64,000 nucleotides of DNA, taken from assembly GCA_036897525.1 (NCBI GenBank), contig JAYMTJ010000004.1, positions 1 to 64,000 on the forward strand, read 5' to 3'. Both the position numbers and the translations under genes were made by a program. Of the stretch, positions 11,596 to 24,730 are shown piece after piece. The notes under the pieces were generated by a model that saw only the letters and a program-made list of their open reading frames with translations, was not told the origin of the DNA and ran no database searches. Position 1 is the first letter of the stretch. Each line of letters starts with the position of its first letter. This DNA is from Pelargonium x hortorum (lineage: Eukaryota; Streptophyta; Magnoliopsida; Geraniales; Geraniaceae).

Positions 11596-14273
11596 ACCTC
11601 TTAGAACGATGACTATAAGAATAATTTAGCAAGGTGAACTTTCACCGTTTATACGACCAAAAGAAAGTAGGCAAAAAAAAAGTGGGAAAATAAGTACAAT
11701 TTCTCCATTTTGTCAGATGCTCCTGTGTTGAGTTAAACTCGGGACATAAGGAAGAACTCTCATTAGACAGAGGCTCTTTCTTTGGTTTCAGACAGTGAGG
11801 ACAAGGCAGGACTTCAACACGAAGAAGTTGAATTTCTTTTTATTCCTGCGGATAACTTCAAAATTAGTAAAACACTGGAACGTAGCCTATTCGACAGGAC
11901 CTCAAATCCCTTTGATTGCGAGAGACTTTTGTCATACTCCTATATAATACCTATCTAAATAACTCATAACGCAAAGAGTTTCTAAAAGTTAAGGAAAGGG
12001 AGGGGCTCCGTAACATGAATTCTAATACCTTTTGTTTTTGAGTGCTTAAAAAAAATAGAAATAGATGGATCAGACTCATATACGAAATAGACTGTAATAT
12101 TCCATACCTTATTTTAGGACGTTTCCGGTTTGTAAAAGTACTCGATTGATAACCCGTTTAGTGCCTTTAATTGCTAACAAAGAGGGATTTGGAGTTTAGA
12201 AAACGATAACTTCCACTATAGAATAGTAAGGCCTAAAAAAGGAAATCTCTAATGAAGCTATTTTCATTTTAACTTGCAAAGAGGGTTCAAAAGAGTACCC
12301 TTAAATAAACAAAGGAGAAAAGGACAAAATTATTGTCCAAACCCTCGGATTATCCGGATACAAATGGATTCCAAAATAAAGAGTCAAAAGCAGGGGTGGC
12401 TCTCTCTAGCCTGTATCTCTTAAACCTTACTACTTAGTAAGCGTGCAAGGAGTTTAAAACTTGAGGAAGCAAAGAACTAGATTGTTTTATAAGGGCTGGA
12501 TATAAAACCATGGGTTATCTAATGGATATCTAAAAGGAATCCCTTTAGGATTCACTGGATTTCGGTTCGGTCGAAGGGTTAAGGAATGATAGATATGTAA
12601 TCATTCATAATGCGAAAGCCTCTACGTGATAAAGCTAAAAGTGTAGAATTTTTTTCTTTAATCAGGGATTTTAGTATCCTTACTAGCTAGAGACAGTCTT
12701 TGTCAACCCAGCCACGACTTGAGCCCATAACCCTTAAGATTTACTAGTGTTAGTTTTTTTTTTTATGCTTACTCTATTATAGTATAGTTCAGAAAAGACT
12801 AATAAAACTGGAATTCCCCTATCGGCTTAAATAAAGAGAATATTACTTTGCTATTTTATAGATTATTAAAATACAGGGATTTACTTATCAAGGTCTTAAA
12901 ATAAACGTAGTTGGTTCCGTCATTAGAAAAAATGGGTTGGTGAGATATAGAGATAGAGTTTAGGTATTTCTTTGGAAGCTTTTCACTCTCGGGCAGGGTC
13001 CGATATGTTATGGTACTAACTTTTAAGCGAAATGTAAAAGTACCTTTAGCTTAGGATCTCAACCGGGTAAGCAAAGACAGCAAAGGAGTCCCTTCTAAAT
13101 GCAAGCTATAAATAAAAAGGGGTTCGTTTCTGACAAGACTGGATCTTACTACTACAAAAAAACACAGAGCAAGAATTCGATTGCAGTACAGTAACCCATA
13201 ATAAAAGCGTATTCTAACTAATAGCTTTCTTCGGATGCATTCCAGGAAGTGCCTTAAAATTTTAGGTTATAAACTTGGGAGGTAGTTGATGTATAATTAA
13301 TTGTACAATATTCTGAAAGAATGTGGGTCTCTTAAATTACCGCCGCCTTTGTGTTTACAATTCTGAGATGGATATGCAATCAGGGATATAGTACAAAGTT
13401 CTTCTAGTACAACAACAAGCTTTAGCAATACTTTATACCCCTTTAAGATAAGTCGTTTAGGCTCCAATTCCTGTTACTCTTCTAAAAGAAATGTAGATAA
13501 AGGTACCCTTGTCAATTACTAACCCATATTGGTTAAGGAACGCTCTGAGATCTCTAAAAAAAAGAAACTTCTTTAAGTGCTTCAAGGAGTTGGGCAGTAA
13601 CTTATAATACTGTATCATCCTTACCTTTCCTAAGTGACAAACCTTTTATGATTGATAGAATCCCTTTAGACTGCATATCCGTTTAGTAATATTATAAGAT
13701 TAAGAAAAAGCTCGAGTATATCATCATAAAGTCCTAATGAGTACACTCACCATCCGACTTTTTGTGCTGTACAATAAATATTGTGTGTGGCCCTACCCTC
13801 GTAAAGATATTACCTATTGAATGTTACTTCTTCAATTCCAATTCAAATTCAAAGGCAACACCTTCTCTACTAAACCTAAGATATGAAATTAACTATAAAC
13901 AAAAAGTCCCCTCGGTATGAGTCTTCTATGTAGTACAAGTTCCTCTTTTCCAAATATCCAAAAAAAAAGCTCCTTTGTATTAGTTATTTCTCTACAAATA
14001 TAGAAAGTATAAAATGCTGCTAGTTTTTGAATCTCACTTTTTCGAGGGGTTTATAGGAGAAGTTCTCCTACATTTTAGACCAATCTCCATACTTTACTTT
14101 TTATTAACAATAGAGCTTTCAGTTTAGAACAATTTGTCTCGTTATTTGTCTTTTTTCTATATTTTTATTTTCTATACAGGGTTTAGCTATAAAGAATTGA
14201 AGTCAATTTCTCAACAAAACTAGAATCCTTTTGAAACAGAGGGTATTCTTAAAGTTAATGCTTATAAATAGTC

Positions 14274-14284
14274 CATAAGAGAAG
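14274..14284 (+). promoter_or_regulatory. Plant mitochondrial promoter-like CATAAGAGAAG
   Basis: CATAAGAGAAG matches the core of the dicot mitochondrial promoter consensus (CRTAAGAGA, usually preceded by an AT-rich box). Here the upstream 20 bases (TTAATGCTTATAAATAGTC) are AT-rich, which fits. No gene lies downstream. With a nine-base motif, about one match per window is expected by chance, so this is weak. Confidence 0.25.
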
Positions 14285-17200
14285 CTTTGCAAAAGCAAAA
14301 GTGTGTATAAAAAAGAATTTATCTTATAAAATAACTTAGTGTTAGTATTCTTAAGAAGGCAAGGTACGCTGCAGCATAGCGACACAAGGCTAAGGAAGTC
14401 TATGAAAAGAGCACTGAAAGGGTCCTGAAACTAGAATTTTTTCCCGAAAGAAAGGCAAAATCAATTCTGTAGTAGTAAACAAAACATCTTTACAAAGTTT
14501 TTATTATTAAGAATCTCAAATGCTGGTGGAAAATAGTAAAAAAAAACCTTTCTTTACAGAATCCTAATTGATATAAGTAAAAGACTTCCAATTAGTTGAT
14601 ATAGACCCTAGGAGCACTTCCAGATTAGTAAAGAAAAGCTTCCCTTAGAATTAATTAAATAAACCGAGTGTACGCAAGAGTGGGAAAAATAAAGAGGATA
14701 TAGTATTTGACCCCCTATGGTGGAGCTTAGGCTTTGTATTAAATCATGTAATACACTACTAAGTTCGTTTACTCGAGATGTATTTGTTTTACTTTATAAA
14801 AATTTTCAGTACAGGAATTTGCGATTATGGGTAGCTTAGGAGTTCTGCCTTTTTTATAGAGGAGGGGCTTATTAACTATTTTTTAAAGGCTTTGACTTTT
14901 CTTTATAATAGGAATTGTTGCTTTGCTTTTGATCTAATTCGATTTTTAGTGCCTAACCGGACCCTTAGTAAGTTACTTTCAGGCCCAAGCCCAAAAGGGC
15001 CTGCTTCCGAATAGTTTAAAAGTTCTTTTGTTAATTATACTATACAGGAGTTAACGTAAGTAATTTTCGAATCTTATAAAATGAAAACTTCGTCCTGAAG
15101 TTAAGTAAAAATTCTGTGAATGCTTGCTAGGAAAAAAAGGATTAGTTCAGTACACCTAAAGCCGAGAACCCTAGACAACTGCTTTCATAAGATAGTACAT
15201 ACAGAGCTACAGAATACAGAACCAAGAAATTGATACCTTTGCTTGCTATCCCAGAACAATTCATTCTAGAAAGAAGTCCTTCATTTTGGGCTTAGTTCTC
15301 ATACAAAGTACAGAATAGTAGTATAAGGAACTTGCTTTTTCGGGATAGTGCAGCAGTTTCTCACAGCTACGGCTAGGAGCAGGGATCCATTCTCGGATAT
15401 AAGTTATCGGGCTTTCTCAAAAGCAGTGTAATACGGTGAAGAGTTTGGTTTTAGGGATTTGAAGTGAAAGGGGATTCTGAAAGGAGAGTTCGTTTTTCTT
15501 AGTCTTAATAGTGTTATGGGATCCGCGGTTATGTTATAAATTAGTATAAGTTATCTTAGGAATTTTGTAATCTTATAATTTGTGATTTGTTTCTTAAGGA
15601 TTTTCTTAGGGGTTAGTTTAACTAGACTGGGATTTGACAAATAAGGGATCTTTTAACGGGAGGTCCAGCTTTCTCGGTCCCTTATAAGTTAGTCTAGTTA
15701 ATGGGGAACTAAGCATAGAATAAAGTACATAAGAAATTTCTGGAGAAGGGGAAAGATGTTCACTAATACAAGTAATTCTGAATGATATAGGAAATAAGGA
15801 CTCTATCAGTCTTGAACGTACAAAAAAAAACTGGACAGGGCGCCCTAGCTTGTGTTTTTTAACGCACGGAAATGATCATACAGCTGGTTATTGTTCTAAT
15901 GAATCCGGTATTCTTAGGAACTTTATGATTTCAGAGAAGAAAAAGCGTAAACCATATGACTTCCACTTGAGACTGCTATTTCATTTCTAAAGCGAGTCAT
16001 TTAGTCATTTCCTTATTTCGAAAACCAGATATAAAAAGAAAAGATTCGTACTAGCCAAAGGACACGCGTGAATGAGAACTTTTCTTTTAGTGAGTCATAA
16101 TTGAAAAAAAAAAAAGTTGCATGTGAAAAGAAAACGAATTAGGGTCTAAAAAACAGATTTAATAACCCGCTACCCTAGCCACAGAACAGGGCTTTTCTAC
16201 TGGAAACTGGGGAACACAGGAGCAACACTCCTTATTTTTCCGTATACCTGCTTTAACTAATTAATTCAGGAATAACAAAGAATTTATTTGTAGAATAAGA
16301 AAAGCCCTCCCCTATAGTTAAACCCTTCCTTTTAAAGCGACCTTATCTAGTACGAAACAAGAAAGCTATCCTTTTCATTAGCTTTTCTATTTACTGTCCC
16401 AGATACAAAACACAGAATTCTAATTTTTTACCCCTTTAACCCGGCCAAATTACCCTTTAAATCTCTTGAATTCCTTAAATCAAATCCGTTTCCTTATTAA
16501 ATTGGAACTAGCACGGGGAGTACACCAACAAGAAAAAACGGCCTTTTTAGCTTTTTAGCAAGCCTCTCCTCAGTTACTTTAGTTTATTCCCTAACTTAAA
16601 ATTGGAACCGGATTTATTAGGCCTCATACCCATTATTTAACATAACCAATTCAGTCTTTCTTTAGTATAGAAAGGATAAAAAGGCGTAAGCTTTTAAGAT
16701 CGGACACCCCACCCGGCTGAATATTCCTTTTGGTGAACACATGCAAATAAAAAAGCAGTAACTAGTGGCAATTCTAGTTAGGAAGGACACCCTTTTCTGG
16801 ATATAGCAGGAAAGAGTTCAAGTATCGTGATGTTTAATCCGTTTTCTAGAGGATGGATTGAGAAATTAAGACCAGAATCTTTGTTTATGACTTGCGTTAA
16901 ACTTTTTGGGGTATTCTAAACATTAGTAAAGCAACCTGTATAACACGAATCTAAATCTAAAACGGGGATCCCGTTCTCATAAGCAGACTCTTGGTACCCG
17001 ACTGACTAAAGAACTTGAACCCTTTTCGGGCATAAATGGAAAGGGCTCTGGATCTACCTTTTTGCTTTTCCTTAATTACATGAGTTCTTAATTCTAAATT
17101 GCAGTGGGTTCCCTCTTTCTTTTATGTCAATCGAATTTTGTATATCAGCATCTTATCAGGACTTAAAAGGAATCCTGGTTTTACTTTACAAAGGGAGGGA

Positions 17201-17490
17201 GTTTTTTTCTTAGGCATGTGTTTATCTTTTCTTTTCTAAATGCATGTCTGTCGCGTAGGGTCTTGGTCTTCCATGGAAAACTCAATTGTACGAGTAAGTT
17301 ATTTCAGGATTTTCTAGTTTCCAACTAAGGGTTCTTTACCTTTTTCTCGGTCAAGTCTTCCACGGAACCTAATAAGTGAAACTCTTGTAAAAAGTGTAGA
17401 AATTCTCTAAATTAATAAAAGAGGACACAAAGATACGAAGAGGTTCTTAATGACTCTAATTATTTAATTGGAGGAGAATGTATCCTTGAG

Positions 17491-18039
17491 GTATAAAGCG
17501 GCTCGAAGAGGTAGTGAACGTCTATAATAGTTGAGGTTTGTTTAATGACAGGATAATGACCAGGAAACTAGGGGCTATAATTTTTCAAACAAAATTGGAG
17601 GCGACAAAGTCGTGAAAGAGGTATGAACTATGAAGAACAAAAACTAACATTCTGACTCTCAAAGATGTGGAATCATTTCGTAAAAGACCTATAAAAAACC
17701 CTGTCATTACAGTTGAAACCTAAGAAGAAAAAGGAGATTCGAACCTATGACCATCCCCTTGAAAAGAAAGCCGTTGAAACAATTCCAATTTATCAGTTCC
17801 AACTACTGCAATTACTGTCAAATCAAAGTGAAGATCAAAACAACTAGAACCTAACCTATTCTCCCTAAGAGGCGGCGAATATCTTAAGAAGAGGATGAGT
17901 TAGAAAAGAGATAGCATTCAAATAAGAAGTGGCTAATTTCTTATTTATAGAAATGCGGGTAAATTTGAAGTTCTTTATATAAAAGATTCTTTAACACTAG
18001 ACTTCTAATAATTGTATAAAGTGGCTCGAAAGAGGATAG
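17491..18039. repeat. Imperfect 24-26 bp direct repeat pair
   Basis: GTATAAAGCGGCTCGAAGAG at 17491 and GTATAAAGTGGCTCGAAAGAG at 18014 are near-identical, about 520 bp apart, inside a patch that also holds two tRNA-like fragments. The similarity continues a few bases (GGTAG and GATAG) and then fades. Confidence 0.55.
17733..17789 (-). pseudogene. tRNA-like fragment, copy 1 of a dispersed pair
   Basis: Read on the minus strand, the segment ends GGTCATAGGTTCGAATC, a typical tRNA variable-loop and T-loop sequence, preceded by an anticodon-loop-like CTTTTCAAG. The outer bases of the T-stem pair poorly and no acceptor stem closes, so this is a fragment, not a working tRNA. A diverged copy (about 80% alike over about 48 bp) lies at 51380-51427 in the same orientation. 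Which tRNA it came from is uncertain; trnE, trnP and trnT were considered and none fits throughout. Confidence 0.5.
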
Positions 18040-18360
18040 AAATGAGATTTGCTCTGATTCTAATTCATCCGATCGACTACTCAAATCTTGAACCTGCGGC
18101 TTTTGGTTGATGGAACTTGAATTCAAAACTTTAACTTGAACCTTTCAATTCTTTCCGGTTGAGAGATTTTCCTACATACAAATAAGACTTGGCGAGGTTC
18201 TTACTTGTTTCTTATTTTCTCAGGATCTTCTTTCTATTTTGGAAACTTAGTAACTTAACTACTTTTCCATTCGGCGAATATTTGCTAACTCTTTCTTTTT
18301 ATTAAGTGATTATAAGCTTTACTTTTGCAAGCTCATTTAGAAATTCTTGATGAAACTAAG

Positions 18361-18415
18361 ACTCAAGTAGGATTTGAACCCTACGACTTGCCCCAAGTTT
18401 TCTCTATTACGACTT
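18361..18415 (-). pseudogene. Class II tRNA-like 3' half
   Basis: On the minus strand the order is a perfect 5-bp variable-arm hairpin (ACTTG, loop GGG, CAAGT; plus positions 18386-18398), then a T-arm whose stem GTAGG/CCTAC (18367-18384) pairs perfectly with one extra G in the loop, then TTGAG as an acceptor-like strand. The long variable arm points to tRNA-Ser, Leu or Tyr. A CCGAG D-arm-like word lies upstream at about 18415, but the anticodon arm cannot be formed and no 5' acceptor strand is present. It is a degraded tRNA. Confidence 0.5.
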
Positions 18416-18419
18416 CTCG

Positions 18420-21400
18420 GATATGGATGGAAGAGCTTTTTTTTATACTTTCTTAACAGGTTTTTCTACTAAAAAAGGGTATCCAGTAAGTTTGACATAT
18501 AATATAGATAGTTATAATAAAACAAAGTAGCTTCAAAAGGAATTTCTCTAGTAATTGAATATGAACTTAGTATTTAGCTATTTCATATGGAAGCTGTTTC
18601 TCTATGGAACTCTCTTCATTACCGGTGTTTCGCTTCCTATAGTCACTCAGTTTCTCTTCTGTATTCTGTGTACTTGTATCTACCCCAACCCAACAGACCT
18701 AGCATGTGTACTTGCTCCCACTGAGAATTCCTAAGCTTATTAGGTAGGTGCCGCTAAAGGATAACCGAAATTCTATTGCTTGGGAGCTGACTTGCTTGCC
18801 CTATGGACTAGCTCTCAAGCCTATTCCCAACTGTACATGCACCCTCTTTCAACTCAGCAGTAGTTGGAGAAGAGTCCTCCTTGTGCAGAGTGTGATTTAT
18901 AGCTTGTGGGCTGCCCTTGAAAGAATTATGGTATTAAATAAATAAATAAATAAAGTATCCGTTCGCCTTACTAGAAAACACTAAAAAAACGGAGTAGATA
19001 AAAAAATGAAACAGTAGTAAATAAAATTCAATTCATGGGGTTGCCTTGTACACTTCAAAAAAGGGTCCCCATATATAATTTAAGGGACAGACTAAAGTTC
19101 TAGAAGAGTATTGGCTAAAAAGAAAAAGGGTTTATTCGCGCAGATAGTTAAGTTTTACACTTGGTAAGATAAGATCTCCAGCATCAAAAAAGAAGACAAG
19201 ACGAGAAATAAATATACAACATTCTTGTGTAAACCTCGTACGCATTTGTTACCTACCCGACTTTACACAGCTATTTTGCCCCCTCTATTTTCATCAAATC
19301 GCTTCTTTATAAGTAAGTTACTGCTGCCGGATACCGTGTTTTCTTTAGATTTACTCTAAGTAAGCTTTTTTTATGTCCCCTTTCCCTGTCCTGTCTTAGA
19401 CCAACTGGTGTTTAGATTTATTTAGTTTTAATACCCCTAGAATTCTTAGAAATATAACACAATTTTCCAGAAGTTAAGGAGAAAACTGTAGGAAAACCCG
19501 TTTCTAGTATAAAAAAAAGAGGTTTATAACCTAACCTGTTTTAGAAGTTGTTTATTAGGCCATTTTGGTGTTTGGTACTTATCAATTCCTGAGACTAAAA
19601 GCATGACATCAAGAAACCTTAGGCTATTAACAAGCTCTTCTTTATAGGCTATACTCTTACACTTACTACAAGTACTTACCTTAATCTAAAATAAGAAAGA
19701 TTGCTGGGGAATAAAGGTTTCGAAGGAATAAAGTAATAGTTGTCTAAACCGGTTTTATAGGGACAGTATCTAGTTTACATGACTGCTTAAGGGATTAGCT
19801 TTCTTCATATTCATAATTCTGCTTCTAGGATTCTGGGCTGGTACTTATAAGTCATTTTCCTATATACAATAAAAAGAAGGGATTTCTTGTAAGTATTTAT
19901 TTGCTAGCTAAGTCTGTTTGAAGAACTAAGCTTTTCAACTACTTGTTAGAGATATCTCGGAAAGTCCAATCGACTAGACAGTTCTCTCCTTGGATTACAA
20001 AGATTCTCAGTTTAAGACTTTTATTACTTCATTTAGGTAAAGTAAAGGTACAGAAGGCTATCAAGACTAGGAACAAAATAGGTATTACAATAAGGAGGGA
20101 GGTCTTTTTATCTCTAAAGGAAGACTGAAAAGCATATAAAAATGTTCATATCATTATATAAGGTAAGGATATTTCTTTATTTTATTCTCCGTTTTTTCTA
20201 CTTTTTTGAGCTTTTGGGGTTGGGGGAAGGCTCTAAGGAGTCATCTCAGATATATTCTGGTAGTTTCCTTATAGTTGTACTAATATATATATAGTATTAG
20301 TATAGATTCTCCCTTCTTTTAGTCCTTTTAGAATTAGTAAGAGACATACAACACAATAAAAAAACATCCTTCAAAGCCTTATATTTAGAGCCATTCATAG
20401 GTCATTCCTAAGTAGAGAACTATCTCTATAAGGAAAATAATGAAAGGGATACCTTTTTTGCTAGGAATAAAGCTCACGCTCTTTCAAATATTCTGGTGAA
20501 GAAAGCTTTTATAGTAAGATACACAAAAATTATGCAGTTTTTTTAGAGTCACACCTGAGGACCCTCCTTTATTTACGTATTATAGAGTTAAACCAGGCCT
20601 ATTGTACATAATAAAAAAACGTAATAGATCTCTATCTAGTTTACTATACTCACTTGGACTCGGTTTCAACATGAACCTCTAAATAAGATTCACCCACGCG
20701 GATTATTCAAAACTTTACGCATTTTATTTCAAGGGTCACACTTTTAAGCTAGCTGGGGTTTGCCTGCCTTATAGCTTTAAGAGATTCAATACTAATATAT
20801 ATAGAGTTTAAGAGGCCCTTTCCTTAGTTAGGGTTTCTAGTCCCCTAGTTCTAACCTTTTCGTAATTTGTAAGTTGTAGCTTAAGCTCTTTTCTAAAATA
20901 AAATCTAGAGTTTCTGTGCTTTCAAAATCCTATCTCGTAATGTCATATCATAAAGGATAGGCAGAATCACTTTTTATAGACACCCTTTGCAGTCTAGAAT
21001 TGTGCTTTATCCTTATATTCTTACCTACACTTAGCATTCACTTCTTTATCGGAATTGAGAGTCTTTGTAGTTGGAAGGTGATGGTATCGTTAGGGTTGTT
21101 AATGCTTGACCTCTATAAACTTTTATTTGTTATAACCAATCAATTCTGGTCTTGAAACCTGTAACTGACATAGCTGGGAAATCGAATAGCAAAATACTGG
21201 AATTACTTTCAAAAGAAAGGACTTAGGATAACGAAGACAAACTAAACCAAACAGCCCTAAAGTTATTAACTAAAATGAAACATATAAACGGGTTTTCTAC
21301 TACAGGCGTACCCCTCCAAGAAGCAGAAGCTTTTAAAGATTAAACCCTTAACTTAAAGGAAAGCCTAGTTAAAGATCCGGAAACTTTTATTCTCTTGGCT

Positions 21401-22180
21401 TCTTCTTCCTCACATAATAACCATAACTTGCTAACACTCAGCTTAAGGTACCGTCTACTTCTTCCTTGAACATGAAAGCCTGCCAACACATAACCCACCT
21501 GTCCAAGTAAGTGTAGCTTTCAGAGTAGATTACTAATTACTTAATAATTAGTTTAGATTAGTAAAGATCACAAATATACCTGTCTTTTAGGTAAAAGTTA
21601 GTGTTAACTAGAGTCATTATAACAGGTCTAAGAAATTGGAAAAACTATAGGATCTCCGGGAATAAATAGGAAAGTTTTGCTCGTACAAAATATCCTTTTT
21701 TTAAGTCCAAAGAAGTAAGTGAAACTGAGTTGAATTTCCAGTAGAACTGATTTAGAGTAGTAAGGAGCCTTCTAGTAGAAGCTGTCTAACAAATTGCGGA
21801 GGAATAACAGTAACTGGTGTTTTTTGGAAAAGAGAGCAAGTAAAGTAAAAAAGGATATTTCTTTCTAAGAATAAGGAGCTTTAAAAGCAGAACAACGAAA
21901 GAAGCTTACTCAGAGGTCTAGTGCAGTATCTAAAAGGACTCCGTGATAACGGAAAAGAATACAAACCACTTCAAAATTATAGAGAGAGTAGTCTAGGGCG
22001 TATCCTTAGAAGCACGAAAACACTTAAGTTTTATGATATTCACCAGGAGCCTTTTAGGGTTTTCAGTACATTTTATATAGATAAAATGAAAAAAAAAATC
22101 CAGTCAATAATCATGGAACTCTAAGATAACCCGAAAAAAAAAGAACAAAGAAATACTTTTATGGCCTGTAGAAAACCTTT
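18420..22180. other. Gene-less spacer
   Basis: No gene is recognised. A short ATAAATAAATAAATAAA microsatellite lies at about 18935-18952. From 19.0 kb the sequence is AT-rich and stop-dense. Frames of 61-67 codons at 18748-18945, 19943-20128 and 21921-22124 show no family I know. A hairpin lies at 20278-20302. Confidence 0.55.
20278..20302. other. 8-bp hairpin
   Basis: TACTAATA (20278-20285) and TATTAGTA (20295-20302) pair perfectly around a 9-nt TA-rich loop. It may be a chance structure in AT-rich DNA; no gene is adjacent. Confidence 0.35.
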
Positions 22181-23130
22181 CCTTTTCACTTTTTTGTTTG
22201 AATGCTGTTCCTTACTCAGATTCTAAATTCACTTTGGCCCACATGTACAAGTCAAAGTCTGTTTAACTCCAAACCTAACTGACATGTCCTAAACAGTAAT
22301 AAAAAATCTATCCTCCTAACCTAATAAGCTACTCTTTCTTCACCTCCGAAGTCTGTAATCTCCACTCATAAATCCTAGGTACCTACAAACTATAATAAAC
22401 CACTTAATCTAAAGCAATCCCTGTCTACTATACTAAGCCTGTCTAAGGAAACGGATTCTCTTCTAGCTTGTCCTAAGTCGATCTCTAATAACCACTAGTA
22501 CTTGGAAGTTGGTAACTCTATAGCAAAGGAACTCGGAAAAGGAAGATAATAGGATATTGGTACAGTAAGGTAGGTGCACATGATGATTGAATAAAAGACG
22601 CAAGTGGTAAGTTTGCTTTAGATGTGCTGAGTAACAGAAGTGGTATGTAATGACTCTATTCTATAATGAAATCACGAAAAGAGGTATTAAGTGATTATGA
22701 GTGGAGCTTGTATTCTTGCAAGGAAAGGACTCTCTGAATTGTAGCACTTGTATTGAGGAGAACCGGATTCTAATGACTAAGCCGGTAAAGACAGAAACAG
22801 ATTCTATCTTGTATTCTTTAGTTCTTGTTAGTATATCCTGTCAGCGGAAACGATAATATACACCTGTACTTTCAACTCCAACTAAGGTACTCACTGAATT
22901 CCCATCATCTCTAGCAGTATACCTCTAACCTCCAAGCCCGACTTAAACCTATTGCAGCTAAAGGTATTGATCCTTTGTAATACCATCAAGAACACTAAGC
23001 CTTTGGAAACTTATTAAGCTCCTACTCCTAAAAACAAGGCATGACATCAACAAAAGAAGGAAAGCCGCTTCCCCATTAGAATGTGAAATCCTTTTGCCCT
23101 GTTCAGCAATTCTTCCTATTTCTCTAAAAT
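22180..23130. other. Gene-less, pyrimidine-biased patch
   Basis: The plus strand is C+T-rich at 22.2-22.5 kb (CTCCAAACCTAACTGAC, CTTCACCTCCGAAG), then G+A-rich at 22.5-22.8 kb, then C+T-rich again. The words resemble those of the 45-49 and 52-53 kb patches. No gene or RNA is seen. Confidence 0.45.
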
Positions 23131-24689
23131 ATCTCTAAAATAAATAGAGGAGCCGGATACCTTTAATTACCCAGAACTCCTACTCCTATATTATACTCGG
23201 AAGGAAACTTAGAAAAAAACGATCTATAAAAGTCTCTTATTCTAAATGATACACTGACTAGAAAGCTCTCACCAAATACGGAGAGGTTCCAAGAAAATAG
23301 GTACTGCCTATTAATGAGCTAAAGGTTTTTTTTTATATCACTTACTTCCTTCGCGCCTTCCTTTTAGACTCAAAATGGGGTTCCCTGTCTTCTTTTGGAG
23401 AGCAGACTTTCCTATTCCCAGTACCTTATCTTAGGAGTTATATCAAAATAGAAATTAGAGTAGTTTAATTCTAGAATATTGTATTAGAGACTTATTATTA
23501 TAGATAGTTAATAACAAAATAACTCAAACCCTTAGTTATCTAAGGCTCAATTATCTTGTTTGACCCCCTCCCTAAGAACGAACAAAGCAAGCCTATCCTC
23601 TCACAGAAAGTTTTTCTGCTCCAATCTAATATCGATAGCCCCTCTTTTACTTTCTCGAACCGGTTTGAGATCTAAAGGATGGACCTGAATTTCTTAGTGT
23701 ATGTTATAACAAGATTGTCCTCCGACCAAAATTCTGCACATTTATGACAAGGAAGACTTCTTATATACCTAAGCTGCTTCTGAGATGGTAATATTCCTGT
23801 TTAAGTTTACAACAGAGGACCCAAGACTTAAAAAGGAGGAAAGTTTAGTTTTTATATACTGTAAAACTGGGATTTACTTAGAATTACAATAAGTAGTAGG
23901 TTTCGAAACTGCAGTAGAGCTGCAAAGAAGCCTGCTATAATTGCTAAAAAATAACTAATTTACGAATAATTATACTACAAAGTAACTTACAAAAGTTCTC
24001 CACTCAAAGTAATAGCGCAAAATCTGCCTTTACCATATCCATTAAGTTAACGAAACTTTAGGAATCTCTAATACTGAAGCTTGTTTTTAGGACTTTATGC
24101 CCCCTCGTTATGGCTCTTTCTGGTATCTGGTATACAGAAGCCCCAAAACAAACACCTTTTCCTTCTAAGTTTTATTTTAGGGTATAAGTAATAAGAGGAG
24201 CGCATACTCCACAATATAAGAAGAATTTTCGTTTGAAAGGGACTTTCTTGATGTCAGTTTCAAAGGAGAGGGCTCCTAAAACATTTCTATTTCTATTTAG
24301 GGAGGGCTTTGTTTATGATTCTTCCAGAGGCTGTTAAAGTATAAAAAGTAGGCTTAGCTAGATTAGAAGGAATTTTGATACCTTAACCTTAACAAGACAA
24401 GTTCCGAAAAAGGGTTCCTGTTAGTTTTCGTTACTATACAGCAGTTAAGCTAGTAGGGGATTGATTCTACTGTTCATTCTTTCACTTATTTATTTCTAAA
24501 ACAATAAGAACAAAGGTTGTAGAGTTTACTTTAGTCAATTTTAGGTGGATGTCTTGGTCTTGGCCCTCTTCAAAAATTGAATATTAAATTAAGGAGTTCT
24601 TGTCATATTCTTATAAGATTATAAATAAGAGTTGGGTCAGGCAATAGGAAAGCTTTTACTAATAAGAAACTGGAACAGATTCTAGACAC

Positions 24690-24730
24690 TGAGAATAGGA
24701 TTCGAACCTACGACCAGTAAATTAAGAGTT
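24690..24730 (-). pseudogene. trnN: trnN-GUU-like 3' fragment
   Basis: Read on the minus strand, positions 24718 down to 24696 reproduce, base for base as far as I recall, the variable-loop and T-arm of the plastid-type trnN-GUU found in plant mitochondria (ACTGGTCGTAGGTTCGAATC and onward). The T-stem GTAGG/CCTAT pairs fully with one G-U. Beyond the T-arm the acceptor strand (TCTCAGT) differs from trnN, and the anticodon and D arms are not recognisable upstream. It is a 3' fragment, probably of plastid-derived trnN; another tRNA sharing this T-arm is possible. Confidence 0.55.

Larger units (their letters stand above)
9900..17380. other. AT-rich gene-less spacer
   Basis: No gene, tRNA or rRNA is recognised. 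The texture is the same stop-dense, CG-poor sequence as 1.4-8.6 kb. It is interrupted only by the GC-rich island at about 11.43-11.59 kb, and carries one promoter-like nonamer at 14274. Confidence 0.6.

Noticed and set aside
18748-18945. 65-codon frame vaguely like the C-terminus of a plant LINE protein
   Set aside because: No zinc-knuckle spacing, no reverse transcriptase motifs nearby, no poly(A) tail or target-site duplication.
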